A DNA stretch of 64,000 nucleotides from Delia radicum (Eukaryota > Arthropoda > Insecta > Diptera > Anthomyiidae), in the NCBI GenBank assembly GCA_021234595.1, contig CM037853.1:156965659-157029658 (forward strand), in the 5' to 3' direction. The translations under genes and the position numbers were made by a program. The stretch's first letter is position 1. Each line of letters starts with the position of its first letter. Shown one piece after another: positions 23,603 to 35,525 of this stretch. The notes under the pieces were generated by a model. That model was given only the letters and a program-made list of their open reading frames with translations. It was not told where the DNA came from and did not search any database.

Positions 23603-24678
23603 TAGTGTCCGACCGAACTCATTTTTTTCGGCCGAAGCCGTAGCCGAACTTCGGCCATAATATAAATGTTCGGCCGCAGCCGAAGCTGAACTTTTTGTTT
23701 TAATAAAAAAAAAAATAAAAATTGTTTTTTTAGATCAATAAATTTAAACCAAAAAGTTATTAAACATAAACAAAATACAAATGTATAGGTATATTTTATT
23801 AAAAAATCATATTTGGAAAATAGTTTTACTATTTTAAGTACAAAAAAAGAATAAAATATTTGTATTATACTATATTTTATAGTCAAAGAAAAATAGTTGA
23901 TCGATTTTTAAGTTGATATAGAAAAAAAAAACTTAAACTTTAATATTTAAAATTAAAAAGTTTGATATTGTCATAACAGAAAAGCAATTTTTACGCATTC
24001 ACACCATGTGAATTGCTTCGTCTATCAGAATACAGCTGTCCGGCAGCGCTAAAAAGCTGTTCGCTAGCTACACTAGTTGGTGGGGCTGATAAATATTTTA
24101 TTTCTACAGCTTTTATATTTGTAAATGGACTTGAATTCCAATACTCAAATATATTTATATTTCGGGACTTAAAGGCTCCGTAATAAACATTTTAATTTCT
24201 TTTTCAATAAAATTTTCGTTTGGTTCTGCTACTTCTAAGTCTGGTACTGCATCATGTATATCCCAAATTGATGAACCTGTTATTCTCTTTTCAGGATTAC
24301 TTACCACTCGAATTTTTTTTTTTTATATTTCATTATATCGCATTAAATTTGATTATTTGCTTATAAGTCTTGTAGCTATATTTCTGGAAAACAAATTTTT
24401 AAACTCTTGGCTTTTTGAAATTTTTCCACACACATTGATGTTTAAATATCGGTGTTTTTTTTTTTTTTGGTATTCTATCACATTCAACGTTGTATTTTTT
24501 ATGTAGTTTTTTTGTAAATTCTGAAAAGTAAATATAACAACAGTTGTTATTTTTTATAAATAATCATAAAAAGTTCAGTAGTTCGGCCAAACTCGGAACA
24601 CAATTTGGCCGAACACCGAACTTGGCCGAACTTCATTTTATGGCCGAACTCCGAAGCCGAGTACTCGGTCGGACACTA
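23603..24678 (-). mobile_element. hAT element, internally deleted, 8-bp duplication CAAAATAT
   Basis: Inverted ends TAGTGTCCGACCGAACTC and TAGTGTCCGACCGAGTACTC, each flanked by CAAAATAT (23595-23602 and 24679-24686). Subterminal words are CGGCCGAAC / AGTTCGGCC. A transposase remnant lies on the minus strand at 23991-24300. Inserted into the 3' part of another hAT. Confidence 0.93.
23991..24300 (-). pseudogene. hAT (ZBED-like) transposase C-terminus
   Basis: Minus strand, ending at the stop 23991-23993: IFEYWNSSPF, then KYLSAPPTSVASEQLFSAAG and QLYSDRRSNSHGVNA. SAPPTSVASE.LFSAAG is the hallmark of the hAT dimerisation domain in BED-finger (ZBED-type) transposases. Upstream, in another frame, WDIHDAVPDLEVAEPNE gives the linker, so at least one frameshift. 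The rest of the protein is deleted. Confidence 0.87.
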
Positions 24679-24694
24679 CAAAATATTAAATATA

Positions 24695-25843
24695 CACTCA
24701 AAAAAAAGTTTGTAAAGTCAGCAAAAAATTTTGCTGAGTCAGCAAAATTTTAGTCAGGAGGATGCTAGTCAGGACGATGCTAGCAAATTGCTAATGTCAG
24801 CAAAATCTTTTGCTGAAAATCAGCGAGCTGATTTTTAGCAACAAAATGAGTAGATTCAGCAAAAGTTTTGCTAACACTTAATAGATTACAAATAAAACAG
24901 CGTTGGTAAAAATTAATAAATTTTTTGCTGAATTTTAGTAGACTGAAAAAAACGCAAAAAAATTGTAATTTAGTTAATATATTTGCTGAAAATCATAAAA
25001 CATATTATTGTGATTCTTTTAAAAATAATTTACAATAATTACGAAATATAAAAATTTTCATTTTCCCACATTGATGTCATGAAGTAATTTAATATCTGAA
25101 AACATATAGAAATAAATATATATAACAAAAATTTTCTTTTAACTACTTACATCAATGATTGTCTAAATGATGCTATCTTTTAAGGAAGCAACTGCCGAAG
25201 ATAATTATAGAAACGAAACGAAAAAATAAACAAAAACAAACGAAACGAAAAAAACAACCCTTTTTTTGCAATAAGAAAAAGGAACCATAAAAATCTACCT
25301 AAGATGTGTGTCTTTGTCTTTCGCTTTACTCTGTCTACATGTCTGTATATGTTTGTTTGCAATTTGACCACACTAGATTATTAATCTATTAACATTTATT
25401 ATAGAAACACATATTAAATTTAAATATTTTATTTTGTCTTTTATTTAATTAAAAGACAGTTATTTTCACAAGCCGGTGACAACGTAAAATTTAAGTTGTT
25501 TTAATCCTCAATTTTGTTTTATGTATGAAAAACAGATACAAAAGTCTTGCATGGTTGATTTTTTTATATGTCTTATTAGAGTTGTACTTTTTAGTATCAT
25601 TTTCCTCTTCTCTACTACATCTTGACATGCCGCGACATATGCTTATCAGCACAATTTTTTTTAGCAAAATTAATTAGTAAAACATTAGTATATTAGTAAA
25701 GCATTAGTATAAAACAGTTAAGTGCTGAATAAGTATAACAAAAATTTTAGCTGAAAACACGATTTTAGCAAAAAAATTTGCTAAAAAATAGTGATTTACA
25801 AGACGTTTTACTAACTTTTCTACTAACTTATTTTTTTGAGTTT
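24695..25843. mobile_element. Element with CACTCAAAAAAAAG ends and AGCAAAATTTTGCTGA words
   Basis: Left end CACTCAAAAAAAAGTTTG, right end reversed ACTCAAAAAAATAAGTTAG. Subterminal 24700-24960 and 25645-25830 carry degenerate CAGCAAAATTTTGCTGA words in both orientations. The interior matches 21734-22583. The frame 25180-25371 is a shadow. Related words at 31150-31380. Confidence 0.75.
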
Positions 25844-25904
25844 AGGCTCTCGTATGTAAAAAATTATATGCTTTTCAAACAAAAAAAAAATTTAGTAAAA
25901 AACA

Positions 25905-25950
25905 AAAATTGGGGCCCCCCCCCCGAAACAAAATCCTGGGTACGCCGCTG
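25905..25950 (+). mobile_element. hAT 3' terminus
   Basis: GGGGC, a C run, GAAACAAAATCC and TGGGTACGCCGCTG; reversed this begins CAGCGGCGTACCCAGGATTT, close to the common hAT end CAGTGGCGTACCCAGG. Probably the right end of the hAT whose C-terminus is at 23047-23364. Confidence 0.65.
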
Positions 25951-25954
25951 ATCA

Positions 25955-26342
25955 TTGATCATATATTTGTATGAAATTGTGTATATTTTCATCCAATCAT
26001 ATACAAAAATGTAAAATTAGTGCAATTTTAAAAGACTAAAACTCGGATCTAATTATATTAAAATGTTTAAAATCCGTATACAATAATATCTGGTCTTTAT
26101 GTAATTATATCTATTTGTATCAGTTTAAATATAGTCTGATACAATTTAATAAAATTCTATCGGGCCATAATTTGGATAAAATTGTAATGGATATTCATTT
26201 AATTGAATCAGATTAAATATAAACCCATACAAACAGATACAATTACATGGGACCGTATTTCGGATAAAATTCAATAAGATTGCATATAGCGTCTAATAGC
26301 TTTATGACTACATAAAGCTCCATATAAATTTTTTTTAATCGG
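25955..26342. repeat. GATACAATT-word repeat with CCC end
   Basis: Repeated words GATACAATT, TTGTATCAG and AATTGTAAT in both orientations. The right end reversed reads TACCCGATTAAAAAAAATTT, fitting the CCC..AAAAA end class. The same word recurs at 61190-61310. Confidence 0.5.
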
Positions 26343-26477
26343 GTACGCCGTCATAAATGAATTAAAAAAAATCAATTTTTTCGGAAAGTTTGTGTAAAAT
26401 CCTTGTCGACTAGTGTAATCCATAGGTAAATTGTCAATTTTTTCATTATATAAAGTTAAAGTTTTTTTTTATAACAT

Positions 26478-28551
26478 CCCGTGTAAAAAGATTAGATCTA
26501 TTCTGATCTACGTATATGTGATTGAATATATATGTGATTGAATATAATTAGATATGATTGAATTTAAATTGATCTGGTACCAGATCTGATCAAATATGAC
26601 AAGATATGTAATTTGAAATACACTTTATGCTAAGATCTGATCAGATCTAGTAAAAGATCTCTTCATGTCTGATGGATCTGGAAAATTGGATAATTTTCGT
26701 GTAAAGATTTTAGCTGATCTTGTCATATCGGATCATATCTGGTACTAGATCTGTTCATTTCTAAAAAGATTTCATAATCCCTTAGTCCAGATCTGGTACC
26801 AGCTCTAACCCCTTTAAAAGGCACTAAAATAAAAATGTACATAAATTTTTTATGATATATATTTAAACTTCAAATTTCCCATTTAGTTTTTATTGTGTTT
26901 GTTAATTTCACTGTGTGTAATTTTTTAAGTCATGGCAAAATAACCATATACGGACACCACTACGTGATAAAAGACTAAAAAAAAAGACCCGTGTCTCCCA
27001 ATTTTTCCCAAAGTCATCTCCTTTTTTGTTTATGCGCCGCCAAAGATTTGGGTCCTCGGTATCATTTTCGCAAAAAAGTGATCATTTTCTCAGCCTCATA
27101 TCTTGCAAACCGTTCAGAATTTCGATTTACTCTCTATGGCAAAGTTGTAGCTCTTGTCATAAAGAACAAAAATTGCGAACATATAAAATCAAAAAAACTT
27201 CACCTTCCAAACCAAAATCGCAAAAAACTTAAAAAAATTCGATTTTTTTTACCTTTTTTCCCGTGTTCAGGTCCATAGGTAGCAAACCGTTCAAAATTCA
27301 AGGAAACAATCAACCACAAAAATTTACCTAAGATTTCAATAAACAAATTTCTAGAACATATAAACTTCCTAGAGATGATTCTTAACACTGTTTAGGTAGC
27401 GCGCAAAAGTGAAAAATTTTTTAATTTCATTTTTTTCCTTTTTTCTCCTGTTCAGGTGCATAGGTAGCAAACCTAATTCCCAGGAAGTTTATATGTTCTA
27501 GAAATTTGTTTATTGAGATCTTAGGTAAATTTTTGTAGTTGATTGTTTCCTTGAATTTTGAACGGTTTGCTACCTAGGTAAGGTAAAAAAAATCGAATTT
27601 TTTTAAGTTTTTTGCGAGTTTGATCTGGAAGGTGAAGTTTTTTGATTTTATATGTTCGAAATTTTTGTTCTTTTTGACAAGAGCTACAACTTTGCCATAG
27701 AGAGTAAATCGAAATTCTGAACGGTTTGCACGATATGAGCCTGAGAAAATGATCACTTTTTTGCGAAAATTATACCGAGGCCCCAAATCTTTGGCGGCCC
27801 ATAAACAAAAAAGGAGATGACTTTGGGAAAAATTGGGAGACACGGGTCTTTTTTTTTTAGTCTTTTATCACGTAGTGGTGTCCGTATATGGTTATTTTTT
27901 TTTCGTGTTGCACTGTGTTTGTTTATTTTTAAAATTTTGAAAACCTTTGGAAAACGTATGTCTTATAAATTGTTATTGGAATGTAAAAGTATTCAGCGTT
28001 TTGCAAAATAGAAAAAAGGTAAAAAAAGCATATATTACTAAGAAAGTTTATTTAAGAATGATAGTTTTTTTTTGTATTTTGTATCTACATATTCAAATGC
28101 AAGAAAAGAAATTGATATGCCGTGTCAATCTATATCCGTAAACAGTGTCAATCTATATCCACGAAACAGACGAAAACAGCGGTTGCTCGACGGATTAATT
28201 AGGATTTATAAACACTTTAACAAATGACTACTCAAAATTTTGTGATGAACCAGTCCCCTATACATTTCACTTTGTCTTTGTTATCAATTTATTCATAATA
28301 TATTAAATAAATATATTAAAACTAAAATAAGCGTTCCTAAATCATTTAAGTATAAAATTTTCAAAATGATTGCACCTCTCCAAATCTAAAAATATCAGAT
28401 CTGCCCAGATTTCATCAGATCTAATTATATCTCTAATTTGTCCCCATTTTTGCAGATCTAATTAAAACTGATCATATATGCTATGAGATCTATTTAGATT
28501 TGGTGAAACAGATCTAACTAGATCTCGTCAGATCAGATTTTTTTACTCGGG
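26478..28551. mobile_element. Element with CCCG ends and AGATCTGATC words
   Basis: Ends CCCGTGTAAAAAGATTAGAT and, reversed, CCCGAGTAAAAAAATCTGAT. Subterminal 26490-26800 and 28375-28545 hold many AGATCTGATCAGATCT-like words. A separate fold-back (26938-27896) sits inside. No coding potential. Confidence 0.75.
26938..27896. mobile_element. Long-arm fold-back element
   Basis: Left arm 26938-27350 and right arm 27480-27896 are inverted copies nearly end to end, including ATATACGGACACCACTACGT, AGACCCGTGTCTCCCAATTT and TTGCAAACCGTTCAGAATTT. A transcript would form a hairpin of about 350-400 bp. Frames on both strands (26991-27278 plus, 27574-27843 minus) are the same arm sequence read twice. Confidence 0.92.
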
Positions 28552-28554
28552 ATC

Positions 28555-29362
28555 TTAAAAATGTTTTTTAGAAAAAATACCTTGTAAAAATGGCTTTATA
28601 ACATTATTTGTTAATCTAACGAAAAAATCGGTAAACTTTTTCACTGTAGTGGTGTTTCTATTGCTTTTGGGTATAATCTAGAACGTTTGTTGAAAGACAA
28701 TTGATATCAGTATAAACAAGCAGAAGAGAGTGGAGTGGCCACCTACTAGACTTCAAAGGTGGCAACCTGCATTGTGATGGAGGTTTGGAATTATTAAAAA
28801 ATAAATGCCAACTTGCAAGCACTGGCAAAGTGCAAGCCTTTACCCTATCTTTCTATCGCAAAAAGCTTTTTTTAATAAACCATTTCTTTTTTTTTATAAT
28901 TGTTTTAATATTATTGTTTACATTGATTTCTAAAGACAGTAAACCCCTTAAACAAACAAAAATGGAGGGATAAACGAGAGAGGGCGACCGATATATGTAT
29001 CCACGATTCTACATATTTGTGTATGCATTTCCGGTTTGGAAAAAAATTCCATGTTAAATGTTGTGATTGTTAAGCGTAGACGTACGTATATAACGGAATA
29101 TTACCGCCATGATTGTGTGTTTCCGGTCATGGTGTTGCCAGAGTTGTTGGAAAATATGAAAGTAAATACAATAACTCAAATGTACTTAAGGTATTAAACT
29201 TTAAATTTTGTTCATTATAATGAGCTTCATTAAATCAAACAGACAGAAGGTATGTATTACTTTATAATTACATGAGCATGTATGCGAAACAATTTTTATT
29301 GTTAATATAAGTTCTGGCTACTTTTTTTTTCAAAATCATTCAGGTTTGTTAAATATTTACAG
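28555..29362. other. Gene-free stretch
   Basis: No gene or element end recognised between the AGATCT element and the next inverted-repeat element. Confidence 0.4.
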
Positions 29363-30386
29363 TAGGCTGACTCACGAAAAAAGTTTCTTTTGTCCACCCC
29401 TCAAACTGTACCTTGGTTGGTTTTATGATAATTCTCAAAATATTTCCTATTATCCATTTAAATCATGGCATCTGAGCCGGTTTTAAAAAAGGTATTTTTT
29501 TAGTTTTTAAATGAATTTTGTACTTTAATTAAAGACTACGTATACAATATTAGCATCATATGAGAGGTTTTTAAGGCGCTGCGAATGATATATAAAACAT
29601 CTCAACGCATATCCAGGCATATTCCTTTTTCAGGTATATTCTGTAAAAAAAAGAATTTTTTAAAAATTTTATTAGGAAATTTATTAGGAAATTTATTTGA
29701 TTTAAATGTAAAATTGACATATTTTAATCGTTGGTCGATTTGAGTATTCATACTAGTTCGCGTTTTACAAAAAATGCAGAATGGTGGGAAAACTACATAT
29801 GTTTTAATCATATTAATATCGGTTTTCAAAATTTTAAGAAAAAAATTAAATTATTTCAGTCTCTAAATGTATTCGGTATCTAGTTGAAAGCTTAGGTGAA
29901 AAATTCAATTCGAGCTTTTTTGTCAGCTTAACTTTTACTGCGAATTTGAATTTTCTATTCTTTTCAGCCGAATTTTCATTCTTACATCAACTAGAAACTC
30001 AATCGGCTTGCAGATTGGTTTAATTCAAAATTTTTTCAAAATTTGGTTCAGATAACCGAGGAAAATTCATTTAATTTGCAACTTTTTAAATTATTTCCAC
30101 ACACAATAAATTATTTCCACCCATCATCAGAACACGTTTTGAAAGAGGTAACAATCCCATGCCAAACATCAAACATTCATATAAACTAGTTTACTCACTA
30201 CATGAGAACTAATATATATATAAGAGCTCGAAGTAAAAGATTATCACCATTGATCAAAAAATAAATTAAAAACTTGTTTTTTGTGTGTATGCCTACCTTT
30301 GGTAAATATTCAGTACAGGTTTTTGTTCCTTTTCCTTCTGATTTGTGCATTTGTATTTTAAAAAACAAAATGTACAGGGGGTAGTA

Positions 30387-30789
30387 TCCCAGCAAAAAAT
30401 AGTGCTTCAAAGAAGCGCTTCCGTAAGGCATTATTCAATTACGAAGCGCTTCCGGAAGGCATTTCAGAAGGCATGATTTTTGTTCGCGATGTCCCACTTG
30501 GTATGTCTCTTTTAAAGCGCTTCTTTCATGTGCTCTTAGAAGCAATAAATTCATGCCTTCTTAGGCACTAAGAAGCTCTTTTTTGTATGTTGACAACATT
30601 AGTGCTTCATGGTATGCATACTTTATTGCTTCATTGTATGCATACTTTATTGCTTCAGAGAAGGCATTTTGGGAAGCACTACAGAATGCCTTAAATAATT
30701 GCTTTATAGTATGCATGGCGGTGAAGCGCTATTTTGGAAGCATAAAAAGGCAGCAACTGCTTACCAAATCGAGTTTTTTTTTGCTGGGA
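30387..30789. mobile_element. TA-flanked MITE with TCCCAGCAAAAAA ends and GAAGCGCTTC words
   Basis: Ends TCCCAGCAAAAAATAG and, reversed, TCCCAGCAAAAAAAAAC, each flanked by TA. The interior is dense in GAAGCGCTTCCGGAAGGCAT words and a direct repeat of TATGCATACTTTATTGCTTC. Non-coding. Confidence 0.85.
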
Positions 30790-30794
30790 TAAAT

Positions 30795-30900
30795 AAATAA
30801 TAAATTTGAAAACAAAAAACTCTATAGATTATTTGTTTGGACAACATCCTAATAAAGAAATATAGAGTATAGCCTTGAATAATTTTCATTTTCATTGCAC
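30795..30900 (-). repeat. Dispersed repeat, reverse copy of 5836-5930
   Basis: Read in reverse: GCAATGAAAATGAAAATTAT, then TTCTTTATTAGGATGTTGTC before CAAATAATCTATAGAG. Confidence 0.75.
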
Positions 30901-31149
30901 AATTATATCAAACTTATAATGAAATTCTTCATTGAATCTACAAAATCAATTCTTTTTAAATTGTTTTCTTAATATCATAAAGGATAATTCTTTCAGTGTA
31001 GTTTTCAATAAGCAAAATTATAAATTTTATATATGGATGCTTTTTGAGGTTATAAAAATGTTGTTTGCTCCATAAAATAAGTACGTAATGACGATTCACT
31101 CTAGACTCCTATCTATGTTCTGAAAACATTTGTTTTATTTTTTGGGGAT

Positions 31150-31385
31150 TTCCAGCAAATAAAATAACTAAAGTATAATTTTTTACAATTTTTTTTTTTG
31201 AGTTTTTTAGCATACTAATATTTAGCAAAAGTTTTATTATTTTTAGCAACGATTTTTTTATTTCTAATCAACTAAATGTTAGCAGAGCTTTTGCTGAATT
31301 TACTAATTTTTTTTTGCTAACAAGCAGCTCGTTGGTTTTCAGTAAAACGGTTTTGCTGACATTAGCATTTTTTTGTGCAAGCACC
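31150..31385. repeat. AGCAAAAGTTTTGCTGA-word block
   Basis: Words TTAGCAAAAGTTTT, GCAGAGCTTTTGCTGAATTT and AACGGTTTTGCTGACATTAG match the subterminal part of 24695-25843 in reverse. Probably one end of another copy. Confidence 0.65.
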
Positions 31386-31934
31386 AAGTAAATCTTCGTT
31401 TTTTCTTAGTTTTTACTATATTTTTTGTTTATTTTTACACAATTTATCATCCCATTACTTGTCCAAAGAAAAATTGTTATACCGAAATTAATATGATTAA
31501 AACACAGTTTTTTCACCATTAATTTCCGGTAAAACGCGAACACGTATTTCCTAAAATCGAATAAGGATTAAAATATGTCAATTTGATATTTAAATGACAA
31601 AAATTTCCGTACAAAAACCCTAAAAAAATACTTTTTTACAGAATATTCCCGAAAACGGATATGCCTGCACATGCGTTGTTATCCGTTGAAATGTTTTTAT
31701 ATACCGTTGCGCGCGCCTTAAAAAAACTTTTCATATGGTACTAATATTGTATAATTTGTCATTAGTTAGAGTACAAAATTTTTTTAAAATCTAAAAAATA
31801 TCTTTTTGAATACGGTACAGCTCACGGCATTTCAGTGCTAGACACGAAATATTTTGGGAATCATCATCAAACAAACTAAAGTACATTTTGAGGGGTGGAC
31901 AAAAGAAACTTTTTTGCGTGAGTTGGTCTAGTGC

Positions 31935-33285
31935 ACACTTATAAACCAGATTTGATACAAGAATGTTAATGAAGGTCTTTTATGTATTTACCAAAAAACA
32001 TTAAAATTAAATATTTGATTTTTAAAATTTTATGTATATTGTATTTTATGTATATTATATATATTGAAACATGCAAATCTTTAATGCAAAATTTGCGAAA
32101 AATCTGGCCCATAAGTGAAAAAACTGGACACACCATTAAAATCAGAGTGGCTGAAATATTTAGGATCAATGGTCGGTAGTATTGTTTTCGATTTTAGGGG
32201 TAAATTTTGTAGCGCATTGTTATTAAAAATTACGACCAAGAAGAGAAACCCAAATACTTTTTATCCACCACTGACTTCACACGTATATATTTATGTTGAT
32301 CTCAAAAAATCTGTAGCTCTGTAAATAAGTCTTATTTATTGACCGTTAAATTTTAAATATGACATTTATGGTGTTTTTAATGTTTAAATAAACCCTCAAA
32401 TTTTACCACTCTCTAAAATAAACAGATTTGCTATATTATTTGCTATACTATATTAACAAAAAAGGATCTACGACATATGTTAAACAGTACTTTTACCTTT
32501 CATTCTATTTATACTTGTGCAATAAAAAAAGTTTTGATATTTTCCACTACATATTTAAAAAAAAAAACATAATGGTTGTGTATAATTTTTATTTTATTTC
32601 TTCTGCGACCCTTTAGTATCCCTTAACTTATCATAAGATGACACTTATATCACTCTAAGTAAAATTTCAACTTCTGAAATGACACACCATAACCCCGGGA
32701 CACGTACACTTAGTTTTGGATTGTAGAATCCAGTGGAGTACTCAATTCCAATATGCTAGAACAAAATAAAAGGATATTTCAATTTTAAGGTTGCATTAAT
32801 TCAAGCTATTTTTTGAGTGTATTTTAAGTAGGAGACATCGAAATCTCTTTTAAAATTACTTTATTTATTTTTAACTTTATTATTTTTAACTTTATTTATT
32901 GTTTAAATGTCGAAACTCAAAGCTAACAAAGATGACCGTATACTTTGAGACGATGTTTCAAAAGAATTTTGAAGATTCGAACCAAATGACACTGAACTAA
33001 CATATGTCAGTATAATGCCCGTAATTTCAAGCAATAGATACCTACCGGTGCTTAGATACCTACCCGATTTTGTTCGTGTACACGGTAGGTATCTAAGCAC
33101 CAGTAGGTATATATTGCTTGAAATTACGGCCATAAGTCAAAGGTTATTCTTCTAATGTTTCGGATTGTATATAAATGAATTGTATGCTCCTTAAAATGAA
33201 CGGCCATCATTTTTAGACTAAATTTTAAACAAATAAACAATAAAAATGCAAACTTAAAATTTAAATATATTTTTATATTGACCCG
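31935..33285. other. Gene-free stretch with one hairpin
   Basis: Nothing recognised apart from the hairpin at 33012-33138. Repeated ATTTTATGTATATTG near 32030. Confidence 0.4.
33012..33138. repeat. Strong hairpin, about 50-bp arms
   Basis: GCCCGTAATTTCAAGCAATA and, 100 bp on, TATTGCTTGAAATTACGGCC. The inner arms repeat the pattern as GTGCTTAGATACCTACC against GGTAGGTATCTAAGCAC. Loop about 20 bases (CGATTTTGTTCGTGTACAC). A 33012-33133 frame on the minus strand is a shadow. Confidence 0.9.
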
Positions 33286-34125
33286 CACTCAGAAAAAGTA
33301 TTTGTTAGAATTCGGTCAAAAGCATTAACATTTTTTAATACGACGTTATTTTATTTGGAACTACAAATAATCGATTAATAAAACAAAACTACTGTACTGG
33401 AAATTAAAAAGACGAAAAAGGAACCAAAAAAAAACAAACATTTTACCCAATTATTGGTATTACCAATCATCTTTACAAATCAAATTCGGTTAGTAATTGT
33501 GTATGGTAGAATCAACCATTTATTTATTGATAATACAAAAGAACTGTTTTAAAAAAAAATATCGATAAACAAAAGTGGTTACTCCAAATACGGTTATCCC
33601 AATCCAATATGCCATTAATTACTGTTTCAGTAGTACCAGCCGAATTGTAGATTAATTGATTGTAGACTCGGATAATGATTGGTATTGGCAAACGAATTGC
33701 ATACTACGAGTATATTTTTTTCCTAACAAAATATTTAAATTCAAATTTAGCACTCAACATTTATAAGTGTTTGTGGTGTAGTGGGTAGAAAGTTTGCCTT
33801 GTACTCCGGACTTCCGAGTTCAAATCTCGAAAAAGACAAACACAATTTTTTTTTTTTTTTATCTAAAATTAAATATTCAAATGTTTAAATAGCGATGCAA
33901 TCAGTAGGACAGTGGATTATCAATCTAAAGGACACGGTTCTATACTAGAAAAATCAAAAAAGGTTTGTTAATTTTAAATTTTGTGAAATGTAATATTGGT
34001 TAGGCAACTGAATATTAGCTTTCACGACTAAAAATATAATTTAACATTCCGATAGTTAGCGTAACCGCCAGAATTGGATTGGCAAACAAATTCGGTGGCC
34101 ACAACTGAGCCTGTTTTCTTGGTGA
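33286..34125. mobile_element. Possible element with CAC..AGAAAA ends
   Basis: Left CACTCAGAAAAAGTATTTG; right reversed CACCAAGAAAACAGGCTCAG, related to the end at 2487. Subterminal words around GGTTACTCCAAATACGGTTA and ATCCAATATGCCATTAATTA. Boundaries tentative. Contains the tRNA-like sequence at 33767. Confidence 0.45.
33767..33843 (+). tRNA. tRNA-like sequence, degenerate
   Basis: GTGTTTGT at 33767 pairs perfectly with ACAAACAC at 33836. Between them are an A-box-like TGTAGTGGGTAGAAAG and a B-box GAGTTCAAATCTCG with a four-pair T-stem. Six extra bases (AAAAAG) sit between the T-stem and the 3' acceptor strand, which a functional tRNA would not have. Followed by a T run. Likely a tRNA-derived repeat or decayed gene. 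Confidence 0.5.
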
Positions 34126-34189
34126 ACCTATTAAAACGAAGTAGGATAGAAGGGGGATTTTCATTGTATTTGAAAATACAGCGAAAATC

Positions 34190-35295
34190 CCCCGTAATTT
34201 GTGCCGTTTATTGATTTTCTTTCATGACACCAAATTTTACACTAGTACTTCACTTGTGATCGCAACAGACATGTTTTTGTGTTTTTTTTTGGTTACAAAC
34301 AAGCTTATATACAGTTTATATATTTGGGATAAATTTTTCATTTTGTGTATTAAAATGAAATACCCTTCAAGATGTCGAAGTGTTGACTATAATTTATAAA
34401 ATTAACATGAATTTTTCAGAATTTTTTTCGAAAAAGTGTAAAAAAAATATGAAATTATGTTCGTGAAGCACATATGCTTGACCTCCAGTTGGGGTTGTTT
34501 CGTCAGCAAAAATTGGCTGCACCTTAAAAGGCGTATACGTAATTAACAACGTTAACAGTATTATCCTGTTACCCTATTGATAACCGTTGGCATAACATTG
34601 TTAATCCAAACAATTTGGTGCTATTCAAATAGATTAAATTAAATTAATTTTGAGAAATATGTATAATAAAACACATTTAAAAAGCTGCGGTCTTAGTCTC
34701 ATACATCATATTTAAATGTGTGAAATAATATTTAAAAAAATGCTTCTAATTGGTTGTAGTATTGGTAAAAACAATTAGCAAAGAATTTTGCGGGTGGTAC
34801 TGGAAAAGCACATGCTTTGCAAACAAAATAGTGTTGTCCTAGTACAATATTAGTTGTAAATAAACTTGGTAATTTTTAACACGGTGGGTTTTACAAAAAT
34901 AGCAGTACTATTTGTTTGGTACGGTTGGGAATTGATCTTGGATATATGTGTTGCACGGGTAATTTTGTTTGCTGAAATTACAGCTATTGATATCTATCTT
35001 TATGATTAATTAATATAAGTTTTCAATCAGAACCTTTATATTTATAGCTGACAAATGAGTAACAGCAACTTGGCGAATTTACCACATATGTGGGGCAGTT
35101 CAGCCGATTTGAGATACTTTGGAAATCTTAAAAAAAGAAATATAAGGAATAGAGAAATTTTTTGTTTTAAACATACAAATTAAAGTTAAGATGTGTAACG
35201 TATTAGATAAAAAAAACTCCTAAATATTATTGGTTGAGCAACGACAGTGCTCTAAAAAAAGTGGCGGATGTTCCCCCTTCTTCCCTATGCCACTG
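34190..35295. repeat. Dispersed repeat copy 1 (pairs with 37560-38365)
   Basis: Shares with 37560-38365, in the same order and orientation, CTTTCATGNCACCAAATTT, TTCATTTYGTGTATTAAAA, AAAATTAACATGAATT, the RRCGTATACGT box, GAAATTACAGCTATTGATAT, the TGGGGCAGTTYAGCCGATTT box and TTTTAAACATACAAATTAAA. Copy 1 carries an extra block at 34546-34930 rich in GTTAACAN and GGTTAC words, probably another insertion. No reading frame is conserved. Confidence 0.8.
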
Positions 35296-35454
35296 GATTC
35301 TACGCCCGTGGTGTTGGTATGCCATTTTACATACTTACTTATTAAACTTAAATAAATTCACGATTATACTTACAAGGAAACTTCACAGCGGTGCATCCGC
35401 AGATTTCAATGAAATATCAAAGTTTCCTTGTTAGAATATTTTTCCAGTGACTAC

Positions 35455-35525
35455 GTATTGGTTGAAAATTCTTTTTTTTTTTTTAATTTTAATTTTTTTT
35501 TTTTTTTTAATTTTTTTTTTTGACA
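35455..35525. repeat. T-rich low-complexity tract
   Basis: Three long T runs separated by AA. No tail-associated element was identified beside it. Confidence 0.85.

Larger units (their letters stand above)
29363..31930. mobile_element. 2.57-kb element with about 50-bp inverted ends
   Basis: Left end TAGGCTGACTCACGAAAAAA, right end reversed TAGACCAACTCACGCAAAAA, both continuing as AGTTTCTTTTGTCCACCCCT and CAAANTGTACNTT. Possible TA flanks. The interior has no transposase and is filled with other elements (30387-30789, 30795-30900, 31150-31380). Confidence 0.75.

Noticed and set aside
26991..27843. Similar proteins on opposite strands (MSPNFSQSHLLFCL...)
   Set aside because: They are translations of the two arms of one fold-back element; the repeat explains the match.
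30121..30150. CATCATCAG as reversed hammerhead core
   Set aside because: No TTTC/stem II on the proper side.
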